From Deltaproteobacteria bacterium (GTDB taxonomy: Bacteria; Myxococcota_A; UBA9160; UBA4427), in the NCBI GenBank assembly GCA_029261855.1, contig JAJDAN010000039.1, forward strand, positions 1 to 64,000: DNA of 64,000 bases, given 5' to 3'. Positions 1-7,883 of the stretch are shown here, in pieces. The position numbers and the translations under genes are program-made. The notes beneath the pieces are model-generated. The model was not told where the DNA came from, made no database searches, and saw only the letters and a program-made list of their open reading frames with translations. The stretch's first letter is position 1, and every line of letters begins with the position of its first letter.

Positions 1-1090
1 GCTGGCGGCTGACGTAGCCGAGCTGGACGCCAGCGGTCAGAAGCTGCGACGCATACGTGTCCCGGAGGTCTTTCGGGCTCCGCAATCTCGTTGTCCCATC
101 CGGCTTCCGCGCCGGATCGACCTCCGCCGCCGCGCACACAGCCTTGAAGTGCCGCTTTCGATAGTTCGCGTGGTCCACGAGAGTGATCGGTCCAGCCTCC
201 GGCCTCCCCTGCTCCAGCTGGAAGGCGAGCAAAGCCGTTCGAAGGCGCCGGGACATCGCGACCGTACGCTCTCGGCCGCTCTTCGTGGCCCCAAGATGCG
301 TGCCCCGCGAGCGGCTGGCCCGAATGCGAAGCGATCGCCTCGTGTCCGATGCGTCGCTACCGAACGCGCAGTCCTCCCATCGAAGGGCCGTCGCTTCGCC
401 CAGCCGCAGCCCGGCGTCCAGGCAAAGGAGGTCGACGACATGCGACGCGCCGCCAGCCTCTCGAGACTTCTCTACGAAGGCCGCCAGCTGCTCGGGATCT
501 TCGATCGGAGCGACGCGCGCCCCGGGATCTGTGTCCGCGCGCCCCTTCTGGGTGCGATTCCTCCGGCGCAGCACTGCCCGCAACCCATCCACCGGGTTCG
601 CGTCGATCATCTCCGCATCGACAGCCAGTGCCAACACCCCGGACAGGGCATCGAGATAGTTTCGCCCTGTCTTGTGGGAGCGCCCCTTCGCCTCGATCGC
701 CTCTTGCCACCATTCGAGCAGGACGGGTCTCCGGATCTCGTCGACGCGTAGCTCTCCGAAGCGGATCCGAAGGATGCCTGCTGGCTTCTCGTCGCTTGCG
801 GCGCGGAGCAGGGAGCGGCGGTCGTCGCGGGTTGTCTCAGCGAGGTTGGTCATCCACTTCTCGAGGAAGCTGTCGGCGAGCTCCGCGAACGTATCGGCCC
901 TCCTGAACTCGACGGGAACGCCGATCTGCTTCCTGGCCTCGTAGAGGTCGCGAACTGCGGCCGCCTCGTTCCAGTCATCGGTGGCGCAGGAGAACTTGAC
1001 GCGCCGGCCGGAGACGACGCGCTCGTAGTAGATCGTCGCGCCTCTGGCGAACAGATTGCGGAATTTCCGTCCGGCGGGTCGCTTCTTCAT
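1..1090 (-). CDS. int: Tyrosine-type site-specific recombinase (integrase), C-terminus cut by window edge
   Basis: It catalyses strand exchange between phage and host att sites. Reading leftward from the ATG at 1088-1090, the protein has a basic N-terminal arm-binding part, a SAM-like core-binding segment (FLEKWMTNL, then a KGRSHKTGRNYLDALSG helix) and a catalytic domain. Visible catalytic features are the first Arg in LDAGLRLGEATALRW, a Lys region (KSGRERTVAMS), and the third box SPKDLRDTYASQLL with its Arg. The final Tyr lies beyond position 1. The ATG overlaps the TGA of the upstream lipoprotein gene (ATGA), so translation is probably coupled. Its place at the end of the leftward operon points to an att site just outside the window. 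Confidence 0.9.
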   Translation of the reverse strand, partial: MKKRPAGRKFRNLFARGATIYYERVVSGRRVKFSCATDDWNEAAAVRDLYEARKQIGVPVEFRRADTFAELADSFLEKWMTNLAETTRDDRRSLLRAASDEKPAGILRIRFGELRVDEIRRPVLLEWWQEAIEAKGRSHKTGRNYLDALSGVLALAVDAEMIDANPVDGLRAVLRRRNRTQKGRADTDPGARVAPIEDPEQLAAFVEKSREAGGASHVVDLLCLDAGLRLGEATALRWEDCAFGSDASDTRRSLRIRASRSRGTHLGATKSGRERTVAMSRRLRTALLAFQLEQGRPEAGPITLVDHANYRKRHFKAVCAAAEVDPARKPDGTTRLRSPKDLRDTYASQLLTAGVQLGYVSRQ

Positions 1091-1584
1091 CGTGAATCCG
1101 CCCCTGTGTCTCCGTCAGCCCCGATCGAGGCGGGATGCTCGTTCCGGATTGGCGAGTCGTTCGCGTACTCCTCGAGCTGTCTCACGCGGCACTCGAGCAG
1201 CAACCCGGTGCCATAGCTCGGGTCGTAGTCGCAGACGCCCACGTAGCCCCAGAACCCGAACCACTCCAGGCGACCCTCGTTATGCAGAATCCGAACGTCG
1301 CCGACGTTGATCAGGTAGGCGAGAACCGTGATCATCTGGCACTCGTTGCTGAGCGCTCTCGCTACCTGCCAAGCCTCGGGGCGCTCCTCAGCAAGCCATC
1401 GGCTAAAGCTCTCTTCCGTCCATCCCGGATCCCTGAGAGTGTCGTCGTATACGCACTCGGCATTCCGCCGCGAACGCTCGTCGCGCTCTTGGTCCGGCGC
1501 GAAAACGGACTTCAGGTAGCAGCCTGGCGAGAGAATCGCGGCTGCGACGAGTCCAACGATCGGGGCGGCCGTTCGGCTGCTCAT
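1087..1584 (-). CDS. Predicted small lipoprotein of the element
   Basis: A 165-residue protein with a short hydrophobic signal and a lipobox-like LSPGC ending near residue 22, so it is probably a membrane-anchored lipoprotein. The mature part is acidic and has several cysteines, including VCDYDPSYG and LLECRV. No family is recognised. It sits between the M41-like protease gene and the integrase gene and overlaps both by ATGA, which indicates one translationally coupled unit. It may be a cargo (morphon) gene altering the lysogen surface; this is inference. Confidence 0.6.
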   Translation of the reverse strand: MSSRTAAPIVGLVAAAILSPGCYLKSVFAPDQERDERSRRNAECVYDDTLRDPGWTEESFSRWLAEERPEAWQVARALSNECQMITVLAYLINVGDVRILHNEGRLEWFGFWGYVGVCDYDPSYGTGLLLECRVRQLEEYANDSPIRNEHPASIGADGDTGADSR

Positions 1585-2123
1585 CTCCGACCCTTGAAGT
1601 AGGCCCGGTATCGAGCGAGGTCGCGATCTCGCTCGTCTTCGTCTTCGGTCACGACGTACGCTTCTGCCTCCGCTTCGTCCAGAGTCCGGGCGGCGAGCAG
1701 CGCGAGAGCCAGCCTGCCGATCGCAGGCCAGTGCTCCTCGATCAGTGCCATCGTTCGGACCATCAGGGCGTCGTCGAGGCCCTCGCGCCCGAGCCAGCCC
1801 TCCGCAGCTTCAAAGTCCCTGCGCGCGCCTAGTCTGGCGCGCTCCTCTATCCCTGGCTGCACTCGGATCTGCGCCGCAAAGCCGGCATAGAGGGTGCAGA
1901 CCTCTTGAGCGATGCGCTCCAACCGCTCTTCGTCGTTCGCGTAGGTGAACGTGCCGGGGTCTTCCATCGGCGTGGTGTGCCCAAGGGAGCCCTTCTCAGA
2001 GTCGGGCTCGATCGTCAGCCCATCCTGGTGGTGACCGAACATGTGAGCGACCACGTAGTGCCCCGCCTCGTGGTAGGCGATCGCGAAGTCGTCGACGTCG
2101 GTACCGGGGCCCCTTGTTCTCAT
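1581..2123 (-). CDS. Stand-alone FtsH/M41-like zinc peptidase domain protein
   Basis: A 180-residue protein with the metalloprotease motif HEAGH at residues 18-22 in the context AYHEAGHYVVAH, followed by a TIEP-like strand (GLTIEPDSEKGSLGHT). This resembles the peptidase domain of FtsH (family M41) without the AAA+ ATPase or membrane segments. The third zinc ligand is not certain; an acidic residue in the helical C-terminal part is expected. The start is supported by AGGAG upstream of the ATG at 2121-2123. It is the first gene of a three-gene coupled unit (protease, lipoprotein, integrase). Stand-alone M41-like domains occur in some phages and islands, with unknown substrates. Confidence 0.65.
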   Translation of the reverse strand: MRTRGPGTDVDDFAIAYHEAGHYVVAHMFGHHQDGLTIEPDSEKGSLGHTTPMEDPGTFTYANDEERLERIAQEVCTLYAGFAAQIRVQPGIEERARLGARRDFEAAEGWLGREGLDDALMVRTMALIEEHWPAIGRLALALLAARTLDEAEAEAYVVTEDEDERDRDLARYRAYFKGRR

Positions 2124-2139
2124 CGTCTCGCTCCTTCAT

Positions 2140-2168
2140 GGTGACAGGGGGGCCGCCCCCCTGTCACC
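2140..2168 (-). terminator. Strong 13-bp hairpin between element genes
   Basis: GGTGACAGGGGGG at 2140-2152 and CCCCCCTGTCACC at 2156-2168 form a perfect 13-bp stem with a CCG loop. It lies between the stop of the gene at 2183-2560 and the start of the M41-like gene. There is no U-tract, so it may attenuate, stabilise RNA or act as an operator rather than be a classic terminator. Confidence 0.5.
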
Positions 2169-2182
2169 GAGGACTGCTTTGC

Positions 2183-2560
2183 TTAGTCCGAGTCTGACGC
2201 CTCTTCCAACCCCTCCTCGAGTCTCGAAACCAGGTCATCGAGGACCTCGCCGGTATCGGACATGAGGTCGGGAGCCGCGGCGAACCCGTAGTGCTCGAGG
2301 ACCGCGCCCTCAGCGTTCACAGCTAGGTTAGGGTCGATGTCGATGCCGGCGACGTAGAGCCGAACGAGCTTTGAGAACCTCGGATCATCCGATGGCACTC
2401 TCTGCAGGTTGACCGCGAGCGCGCGCAGCGACTTAGCGCTGTTGCCATTCCTGAGGTCCTCCGGGTGCTCGTCCTGCTTGTTGTCACGCCACTCCGCTTG
2501 GCCCTCGACCTTCATGACCAGCATGTCTTTGCATTCGCTGACTTCCATGTACCTGTCCAT
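2183..2560 (-). CDS. Hypothetical acidic protein of the element
   Basis: A 125-residue protein with no recognised family. The start ATG at 2558-2560 has AGGAGC about seven bases upstream. The N-terminal part is mixed beta (CKDMLVMKVEGQAEW) and the C-terminal third is very acidic (DLVSRLEEGLEEASDSD), as in the neighbouring 389-residue protein. It lies alone between two hairpin-bearing intergenic stretches. Confidence 0.6.
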   Translation of the reverse strand: MDRYMEVSECKDMLVMKVEGQAEWRDNKQDEHPEDLRNGNSAKSLRALAVNLQRVPSDDPRFSKLVRLYVAGIDIDPNLAVNAEGAVLEHYGFAAAPDLMSDTGEVLDDLVSRLEEGLEEASDSD

Positions 2561-2858
2561 CTGTGCTCCTAATCCCTGTCAATGCTTGTTAGGCCGGTCG
2601 CACCGGGCGTGCAGCAGACCAAGGACAAGCCTCGAGTCTCACAGCACCCGACGAGTCCCTCCGACGCGGAGGGACGGGACCGGAGTGGCTGCTCCCCGAG
2701 AGGCGCGGGCACACTTCTCCCGCCGCCCCTGGATTGCGTGCCATGGCTCCCGAGGGAGCAGTGCCTTAGATGGGTTTCAGGTGGCCCCCACCAGAGAGGG
2801 GGCAAGGCTTCGCCGTTAGGGATAGCAGAGGCCAGATTGGGGTTGCAACCACGGCCCG
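2561..2858 (-). other. Non-coding spacer with two hairpins
   Basis: About 298 bases without a convincing gene. It holds a perfect 9-bp hairpin, GTCCCTCCG at 2655-2663 with CGGAGGGAC at 2667-2675 (loop ACG), and a second stem, GCCCCC at 2784-2789 with GGGGGC at 2798-2803. The second lies just downstream of the 389-residue gene and may terminate it. The region may also carry the promoter of the 125-residue gene or a small RNA; neither can be shown here. Confidence 0.4.
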
Positions 2859-4028
2859 TCACGCCTCGCCCCCCGTCTCCTCGGCTCGCTCGGCTTCGGC
2901 GAGCGCCTTCTCGATTACGCCTTGCTCGCGAACCTTGAAGCGTCGCGCAAGCTCGTCCTGAAAGAGGTCGAACCCGATCTCGTGGGCTCCGCTTCCCAAC
3001 GGCCGAACCGCGCGCTCCTGAGAAACGAGCTCGATCAGCTTCTCGATGATCCTCTCCTCGGAGTCGAACTCCTCGTGCGCCACCGACTGCGTGGCGCCGG
3101 AAGCGACCGCCTCGACGCAGCACCGTGTCATCACGACGAGGTCCATGAGGACTAGCGCCTGGACCTCGCGGCGGGCCTTGGAGTCGCTCGCCTCGGTCAG
3201 GACGTTCTCGAGCATCGTCGACAGCGAGATCAGTTCATCGGACATCCAATCCTGTGCATCGTCCGGGGTCACGAGGCCGGATGCCGGCAACGGAAGGAGG
3301 TGAAACAACCAGCTGTGCCCCGATTCGGTCTCTTCGGGACCGAGGGGCTCCTCCGAGTCCTCTTCGCCCCTGGGCTCCGGATCCTGCGACTGCGCCGACC
3401 CTTCCCCCTCGTCAGCCTCCTGTTCAGCGGCTTCGACCTGTCGCAGCTTCGCGAACCGCCACGACGCGGCTTCCTGGAGCAGCTCGAACCCATGCGACAG
3501 GTCCGACTCACACGCGCAGCCGACCTGCTCGCAGACTTCATCGCGCAGGGCGCAAAGATCGAGGATCTCCGCGAGGTAATTCGGGCGATCGATGTCCGAC
3601 GCGCCGTCAAAGAGGCGCTTCGGGCTATCGCTCTCGATCGCGGCCATGCACGCGCCCACCATCGAGTCGACATCAAAGCCGAGCAGGCCGTTGTTTCCCT
3701 CAGCTTGGGCCAGGAGGTGCACGAGACCCGGGAGAGCTTCCCGCATCCACGTCTTGGCTTCCTCGGGCGTGATCTCTTCGCTCTCAGGAATCGCCAGGTA
3801 CCCGAGGCCGAAGCCGTCGGGCCGTTTCGCCTCGCGCTCGGCGTACTTCTCGAGGAGTTCCTGGAGCTGGGACCGCTCCGTATCTTCGGTTTCGCTTGTC
3901 TCCTCAGGCTCTTCGTCCTCCGTCGGAGGGAGATCGCGCGGAACGTGCGAGAAGTCGAGGTCGGGTCGTGCGGTCGAGTGCAGCGTGCGGTCCTGGTCTT
4001 CGTGGGTGCTCATCGTGGATGCGGGCAT
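2859..4028 (-). CDS. Acidic hypothetical protein with an internally duplicated ~120-residue domain
   Basis: A 389-residue, strongly acidic protein of the element. After an acidic N-terminus (DEEPEETSETED) come two similar helical units. Unit 1 begins EEITPEEAKTWMREALPGL and ends GFELLQEAASWRF. Unit 2 begins LVTPDDAQDWMSDELISL and ends GFDLFQDELARRF. The two are joined by a Glu-rich linker. The start ATG at 4026-4028 follows AGGAG. No family is recognised. The charge suggests binding to a basic partner or DNA mimicry, which is only inference. Confidence 0.65.
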   Translation of the reverse strand: MPASTMSTHEDQDRTLHSTARPDLDFSHVPRDLPPTEDEEPEETSETEDTERSQLQELLEKYAEREAKRPDGFGLGYLAIPESEEITPEEAKTWMREALPGLVHLLAQAEGNNGLLGFDVDSMVGACMAAIESDSPKRLFDGASDIDRPNYLAEILDLCALRDEVCEQVGCACESDLSHGFELLQEAASWRFAKLRQVEAAEQEADEGEGSAQSQDPEPRGEEDSEEPLGPEETESGHSWLFHLLPLPASGLVTPDDAQDWMSDELISLSTMLENVLTEASDSKARREVQALVLMDLVVMTRCCVEAVASGATQSVAHEEFDSEERIIEKLIELVSQERAVRPLGSGAHEIGFDLFQDELARRFKVREQGVIEKALAEAERAEETGGEA

Positions 4029-4039
4029 GGGTTGTTCTC

Positions 4040-4249
4040 CTAGCGAGCCCTGCGCAACGCCGAGGACAGAAGGTCATAGGCATGAGTGCCGAGCGGCAAT
4101 CCCCGCGCGGTCGCTAGTCGCTGCAGCTTCTCGACTTCGGAGTCGGTCAGCATGATGACCACGCGGTTTCGCCTCAGCTTCTCAACCGAACCCTTCGGTC
4201 GACCCATGGGCTTCTTCCCCTTGCGCTGGCTCTTCTTCGTGGTTGCCAA
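4040..4249 (-). CDS. Ribbon-helix-helix (CopG/Arc-like) DNA-binding protein
   Basis: A 69-residue protein with a very basic tail (TTKKSQRKGKKPMGRPKGS) followed by an RHH-like unit: the strand NRVVIMLTDSEVEKL and helices LQRLATARG and HAYDLLSSAL. It is probably a dimeric repressor. The start is TTG at 4247-4249, chosen because GGAGGGGG lies at good spacing upstream; the first internal ATG has no such site. It is divergent from the serine recombinase gene and shares a 56-base spacer with a palindrome, so it likely controls both directions. Confidence 0.75.
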   Translation of the reverse strand: MATTKKSQRKGKKPMGRPKGSVEKLRRNRVVIMLTDSEVEKLQRLATARGLPLGTHAYDLLSSALRRAR

Positions 4250-4279
4250 GCGTACCCCCTCCTCACTATACTTTGCAAG

Positions 4280-4293
4280 TAAACTAAAGTTTA
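4280..4293. promoter_or_regulatory. Palindromic operator between RHH gene and serine recombinase
   Basis: TAAACT at 4280-4285 and AGTTTA at 4288-4293 are perfect inverted repeats two bases apart in an AT-rich spacer. ACTAAAG also occurs twice, at 4283-4289 and 4299-4305. TATACT/TATAGT-like -10 sequences overlap at 4267-4273. The recombinase has GGAG at 4295-4298 before its ATG at 4306. This is a good candidate binding site for the RHH protein. Confidence 0.6.
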
Positions 4294-4305
4294 GGGAGAC
4301 TAAAG

Positions 4306-4977
4306 ATGACCCGACTCGCGCTCTATGCCCGCGTCAGCACTGCCGAACAGCGCCCCGAGGTTCAGCTCGAGGCCCTCAGAGACTACGCGAAAGCGAGGGG
4401 CTTTGAGGTCGTCCACGAGTACGTCGACCACGGCATCTCGGGCGCCAAGTCCCGACGCCCGGCCCTGGACGAGATGCTCGCCGACGCCCGGCGCCGGAAG
4501 TTCGACGCCATCGCGATCGCCAAGCTGGATCGGCTCGGCCGCAGCCTCACCCACCTGCTCGCCATCACCGGCGAGCTCGAGGCCCTCGGCGTTGACCTGG
4601 TCTCGTTGGACGACGGGATCGACACATCGACACCGGCCGGAAGGCTGTTCTTCCAGATCCGGGCCAGTTTCGCGGAGTACGAGCGGACCCTCATCGTCGA
4701 GCGCACGCGCGCGGGGATCGCATCCGCACAACGTCGAGGCGTCCGCTTTGGGCCCCCTCCCGCCCTGACCGAACACTCCCGCGACCGCCTGCGACGTCTG
4801 CATCGACTCGGGAAGTCGCAACGCGAGATCGCCCGCGTTCTGGACGTCTCGAAGACGACGGTCGCGCGAGAGATCGGTCGGATGGGTCATTCCTCGAGCC
4901 CCGCAATCGCCGCGCCGAAGCCCGCTTCCACGCCCAGCAGCGAGGGAAGCTTGGCCCCGACTGCCGCGTCGGGCTGA
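4306..4977 (+). CDS. Serine recombinase (resolvase/invertase family)
   Basis: A 223-residue small serine recombinase. The catalytic domain opens with LALYARVSTAEQ, giving the nucleophilic Ser11. It contains VDHGISGAKSRRPALDEML, IAKLDRLGRSLTHL and the helix-E region RASFAEYERTLIVERTRAG. A C-terminal Hin-like HTH (GKSQREIARVLDVSKTTVAREI) lies at about residues 168-190, followed by a Ser/Pro-rich tail. The 3' end overlaps the convergent gene at 4887-5636 by 91 bases. As the only well-supported large rightward gene of the element, it may invert or resolve a segment of it, or be acquired cargo. Confidence 0.92.
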   Translation: MTRLALYARVSTAEQRPEVQLEALRDYAKARGFEVVHEYVDHGISGAKSRRPALDEMLADARRRKFDAIAIAKLDRLGRSLTHLLAITGELEALGVDLVSLDDGIDTSTPAGRLFFQIRASFAEYERTLIVERTRAGIASAQRRGVRFGPPPALTEHSRDRLRRLHRLGKSQREIARVLDVSKTTVAREIGRMGHSSSPAIAAPKPASTPSSEGSLAPTAASG

Positions 4978-5636
4978 CCCAGCTCGCCAACCGACAGCTC
5001 GGCTAATTCCAGGACTGCGAGGAGCTGGTCTGCATGGTCGAGCAGCAGCTTCGCGTCATCCGGAAGGCGCTCGTCCCGGGTGGACTGCATCTCAGCCCGC
5101 AGCGCGTTTGCCAGATCGGCCGCGCCTGACTTCTCCAGCCGCTCCGGCGCCAGGCGCTCGAAGATCTCCAGCGAACGCTGATCGCCTCCGGCGACGAGCT
5201 CGTGGTACAGACCGACGAATGCGTCGTCGTCTCCCTGCGCTTGTGCGACCTCAAGCGCTGAATGAACCTCAGAGCGAGCGAGTCTGCTGTTCATCTCGTC
5301 GAGAAGCCGATCCGTTGCCGTCGTGAGCTTCTCAGACCTGCGGTCCTGATAGGCATCCGTCGTCAGCTTCTGGATTGCGGGAATCGTCTTCATACGCAGC
5401 TTCGCGTATTCCCGATCAGCCGCGTTCGCGGCGTCCCTCCGAACGGCCTCGAGCTTGCGAGAACGCGCTGCATCGTTCAGGTCCTGATCGGAGGTGACTT
5501 GGGACTCCTTCTCCATCCTCTCGGTATAGATCGCGCGGATCGCCTTGAAGTAGCTGCGCGGATCTCCCCAGACAGGCCGGAGGTCGTCGGGGATATGTTG
5601 CGGGTTCAGGGTGAATCGGTGGCTCCGGGACATCAT
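4887..5636 (-). CDS. Hypothetical helical phage protein downstream of terminase
   Basis: A 249-residue, largely helical protein. The N-terminus (HIPDDLRPVWGDPRSYFKAI) is followed by a charged, probably coiled-coil stretch and a C-terminal Ala/Leu/Gly-rich part. Its ATG at 5634-5636 overlaps the terminase TGA (ATGA), so the two are co-translated. This position often carries a portal, scaffold or terminase accessory gene, but nothing in the sequence identifies it. Confidence 0.7.
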   Translation of the reverse strand: MMSRSHRFTLNPQHIPDDLRPVWGDPRSYFKAIRAIYTERMEKESQVTSDQDLNDAARSRKLEAVRRDAANAADREYAKLRMKTIPAIQKLTTDAYQDRRSEKLTTATDRLLDEMNSRLARSEVHSALEVAQAQGDDDAFVGLYHELVAGGDQRSLEIFERLAPERLEKSGAADLANALRAEMQSTRDERLPDDAKLLLDHADQLLAVLELAELSVGELGQPDAAVGAKLPSLLGVEAGFGAAIAGLEE

Positions 5637-7360
5637 GCCCCTCCTTCTGATTTGGCTTCGCTCTCGAAGCCGTGGTCGATGAGGGAGCGGATGCTCCCCC
5701 CGTAGAACGTGTTCGTTGCGTGGTCATCGTTAAACAGCCATGCGTGGGCGTCTGGTGCCTTCCAGAGTTCCTTCCGGATCTCCCCGAGAAGCATCTCCGC
5801 CTCTTCGCGCGACATTCGATCGGCTCGGACGAGAAGCTGCAGCATCCGACACTCAGCCCGCAGATTTGGGTGTCCTCGCCCAGGCGAGCCGTCGGTCAAC
5901 GTGAGACGCGAGGGCCGCTGGAATCCGAACTTCCTCGGGTCCGTGACCTCTTCCAGCAGCTTCTGGATCTCATGGTCCATCGCCGGGTCACTGGTGATCG
6001 CGTTTCCGTGGTCGGGAAGCGCCGCCCCGATCGCCATCGCGAGGGCCATCACGTGGTCATCGAACCCGTTCGGCGGGTGGTCAAATTTCCAACCGCCACC
6101 GGGCATCGACACCATGCGCAACTGCCGAAGCTCTTCAACGAGAAGAGCATGGTCGGGGATCCGGATGTTGCGCGACGAGACGGCCTGGTAGAGCCACTGG
6201 CTCAACATCTGCCGAGACTTCGCGGTGAAGGTGAACTGCTCCACCCCTCGGATGCCCGCGTGCGCGGCCCTCTCGAGCAACATGCCCGCCTGCCACGGGT
6301 CGGTGTAGACACGCCGAAGCCGCGGGACCATCCGGTGCATTCGGGAGAGATGCGCGAAGACCGCCTCGAAAGAGATCGGCGACTCGCGCGACCCGAACCA
6401 CGTCGTCAGGTTATCGACGACAATGGTCTCCCTCTCCTTGTGTACGATCGCGCAGGTCGACCGGTCGTTTGTCCATCCGAGATCGAGACCGCCGAAGTAG
6501 TTTCGGTCCTCTGCGAACTGCAAGGCCGAGGCGTCGAGATCGGGGTCGATGACAGCGTCGATCTGTTCGGGTAGGAAGACGCGCGTGCCGCCGCCCAGGC
6601 CCCAGACGCCCTCGAAGTACTGCGCGAAGATTGCCGGGGGGTTGATGCTCTTCTGAAAGTCCCACTCGGCCTGGGTGAGGCTCTTCGGTCGGCCGCCGGG
6701 GATCTCCTCGCCGGAGAAGAACGCGAGCGCCGGATCGGTGGACAGCCGACAGCGCTCTCGGAGTTCCCACGCGAACCCGCTTCGATCGGGACCCGCGTTC
6801 GTCAAGACAACGACTTTCGAGCCCGGCGCCTTCGAGAGAGCGGTCGTCCAGGGGTCCAGAACCGAGCGGTCTCGCTGGTGGGCGAATTCGTCGAAGAGCA
6901 CGACGAACCGTCGTCTTCCGTATCCGTAATTCGCGGGCGCTTCAGCCGAGAGCACCTCGAGCTTCGACCCGTTCCGCCGGTTCAGGATGCGCTGGCGACT
7001 GGGCTGGATGTCCACCTGCTCGAGTAGGCGCGGCGTGCGCCGGATGAACTCGACCGCCGCCTCGAAAAGAATCGCAGCCTGCAACTTGTCGACACCAATG
7101 ACGAAGAGGTCGACGTTGCGGAGGATGAACAACCACAAGACCGCCAAGCCGCCTGCCATCGTCGTTTTTCCCGCACCGCGGACCAGGTCAACGAAGACGA
7201 TCCGGCTTGCGGGGGAAACGATGAGTCGAACGAGTTTGAGGCGCCAAGGCTCGTCGACCAGCGACTCATAGAAGGCCCGCCCGTCGTCCAGCTTCAGGAT
7301 GCCGAGGAACGCTTCCCACGAGCGCAGCACTCGCTGCCACCACGCTGCCGCGGAACTCAT
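5633..7360 (-). CDS. terL: Phage terminase large subunit
   Basis: The packaging motor ATPase and nuclease. From the ATG at 7358-7360 the protein is 575 residues. Walker A is VRGAGKTT at about 60-67 and Walker B is FVVLFDEF at 152-159. The RNase H-like nuclease domain starts with GGLDLGWTND near 291-299, continues with VYTDPWQA, and ends with an acidic site in NGFDDHVMALAM. A longer open frame upstream is Arg/Ser-rich, overlaps the preceding gene and lacks a coding look, so it was not used; GAGGG precedes the chosen start. The stop overlaps the next gene by ATGA. Confidence 0.92.
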   Translation of the reverse strand: MSSAAAWWQRVLRSWEAFLGILKLDDGRAFYESLVDEPWRLKLVRLIVSPASRIVFVDLVRGAGKTTMAGGLAVLWLFILRNVDLFVIGVDKLQAAILFEAAVEFIRRTPRLLEQVDIQPSRQRILNRRNGSKLEVLSAEAPANYGYGRRRFVVLFDEFAHQRDRSVLDPWTTALSKAPGSKVVVLTNAGPDRSGFAWELRERCRLSTDPALAFFSGEEIPGGRPKSLTQAEWDFQKSINPPAIFAQYFEGVWGLGGGTRVFLPEQIDAVIDPDLDASALQFAEDRNYFGGLDLGWTNDRSTCAIVHKERETIVVDNLTTWFGSRESPISFEAVFAHLSRMHRMVPRLRRVYTDPWQAGMLLERAAHAGIRGVEQFTFTAKSRQMLSQWLYQAVSSRNIRIPDHALLVEELRQLRMVSMPGGGWKFDHPPNGFDDHVMALAMAIGAALPDHGNAITSDPAMDHEIQKLLEEVTDPRKFGFQRPSRLTLTDGSPGRGHPNLRAECRMLQLLVRADRMSREEAEMLLGEIRKELWKAPDAHAWLFNDDHATNTFYGGSIRSLIDHGFESEAKSEGGA

Positions 7361-7490
7361 CGAAGCACCCTCGACGATGAGGTGGCGCGGGAAGGCGATG
7401 CCGGTCGCCTCCCCACGCCGACGAGGCCGCTGGGAAAGGAGAAGCTCCCCAGCACGGAGACGGCCTCGTTCCTCGAACCGTTCGGGTGCG

Positions 7491-7883
7491 TCATCGCGCG
7501 GCGCCTTCCTGTGCAACGGCAAGGCGGTCGACCGCGTGCTCGATCTGCTGCCACTGGTACTCCGACCACATCGCCCGGAGATCAGCGTTCGACGTCGACT
7601 GGTCGAAGCGCGCCCCGTCAATCGCGAGAACCCGGGCCTTGAGAGCGCTCGCGCGGAGCTCGCGAGAGCCGGGGATGTACCGCCAGATTTCAAGGGCCTC
7701 GGGAGATCCGTGCTGGACAGTTGCAGCCCGTTCCTCATGAGCCTGCTGCACCGCGGCCAGGTGGGCGGCGTCGGTGAGCACTCGCATGAGGTCGATCTCG
7801 ACCACGCGCCGACCGTCGGGGGTCGGATCCGGCCTGCCGTCGTGGGTGAGGCGAGGGAGAGTCAGGGTCACTGTCCCCGTCAT
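7491..7883 (-). CDS. Hypothetical phage protein upstream of terminase
   Basis: A 130-residue protein with no recognised family. It starts TGTVTLTLPRLTHDGRPDPTPDGRRVVEI and has a helical C-terminal half. Its ATG at 7881-7883 overlaps the upstream stop by ATGA. It belongs to the packaging-gene cluster with the terminase large subunit, which starts 130 bases downstream. Confidence 0.6.
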   Translation of the reverse strand: MTGTVTLTLPRLTHDGRPDPTPDGRRVVEIDLMRVLTDAAHLAAVQQAHEERAATVQHGSPEALEIWRYIPGSRELRASALKARVLAIDGARFDQSTSNADLRAMWSEYQWQQIEHAVDRLAVAQEGAAR

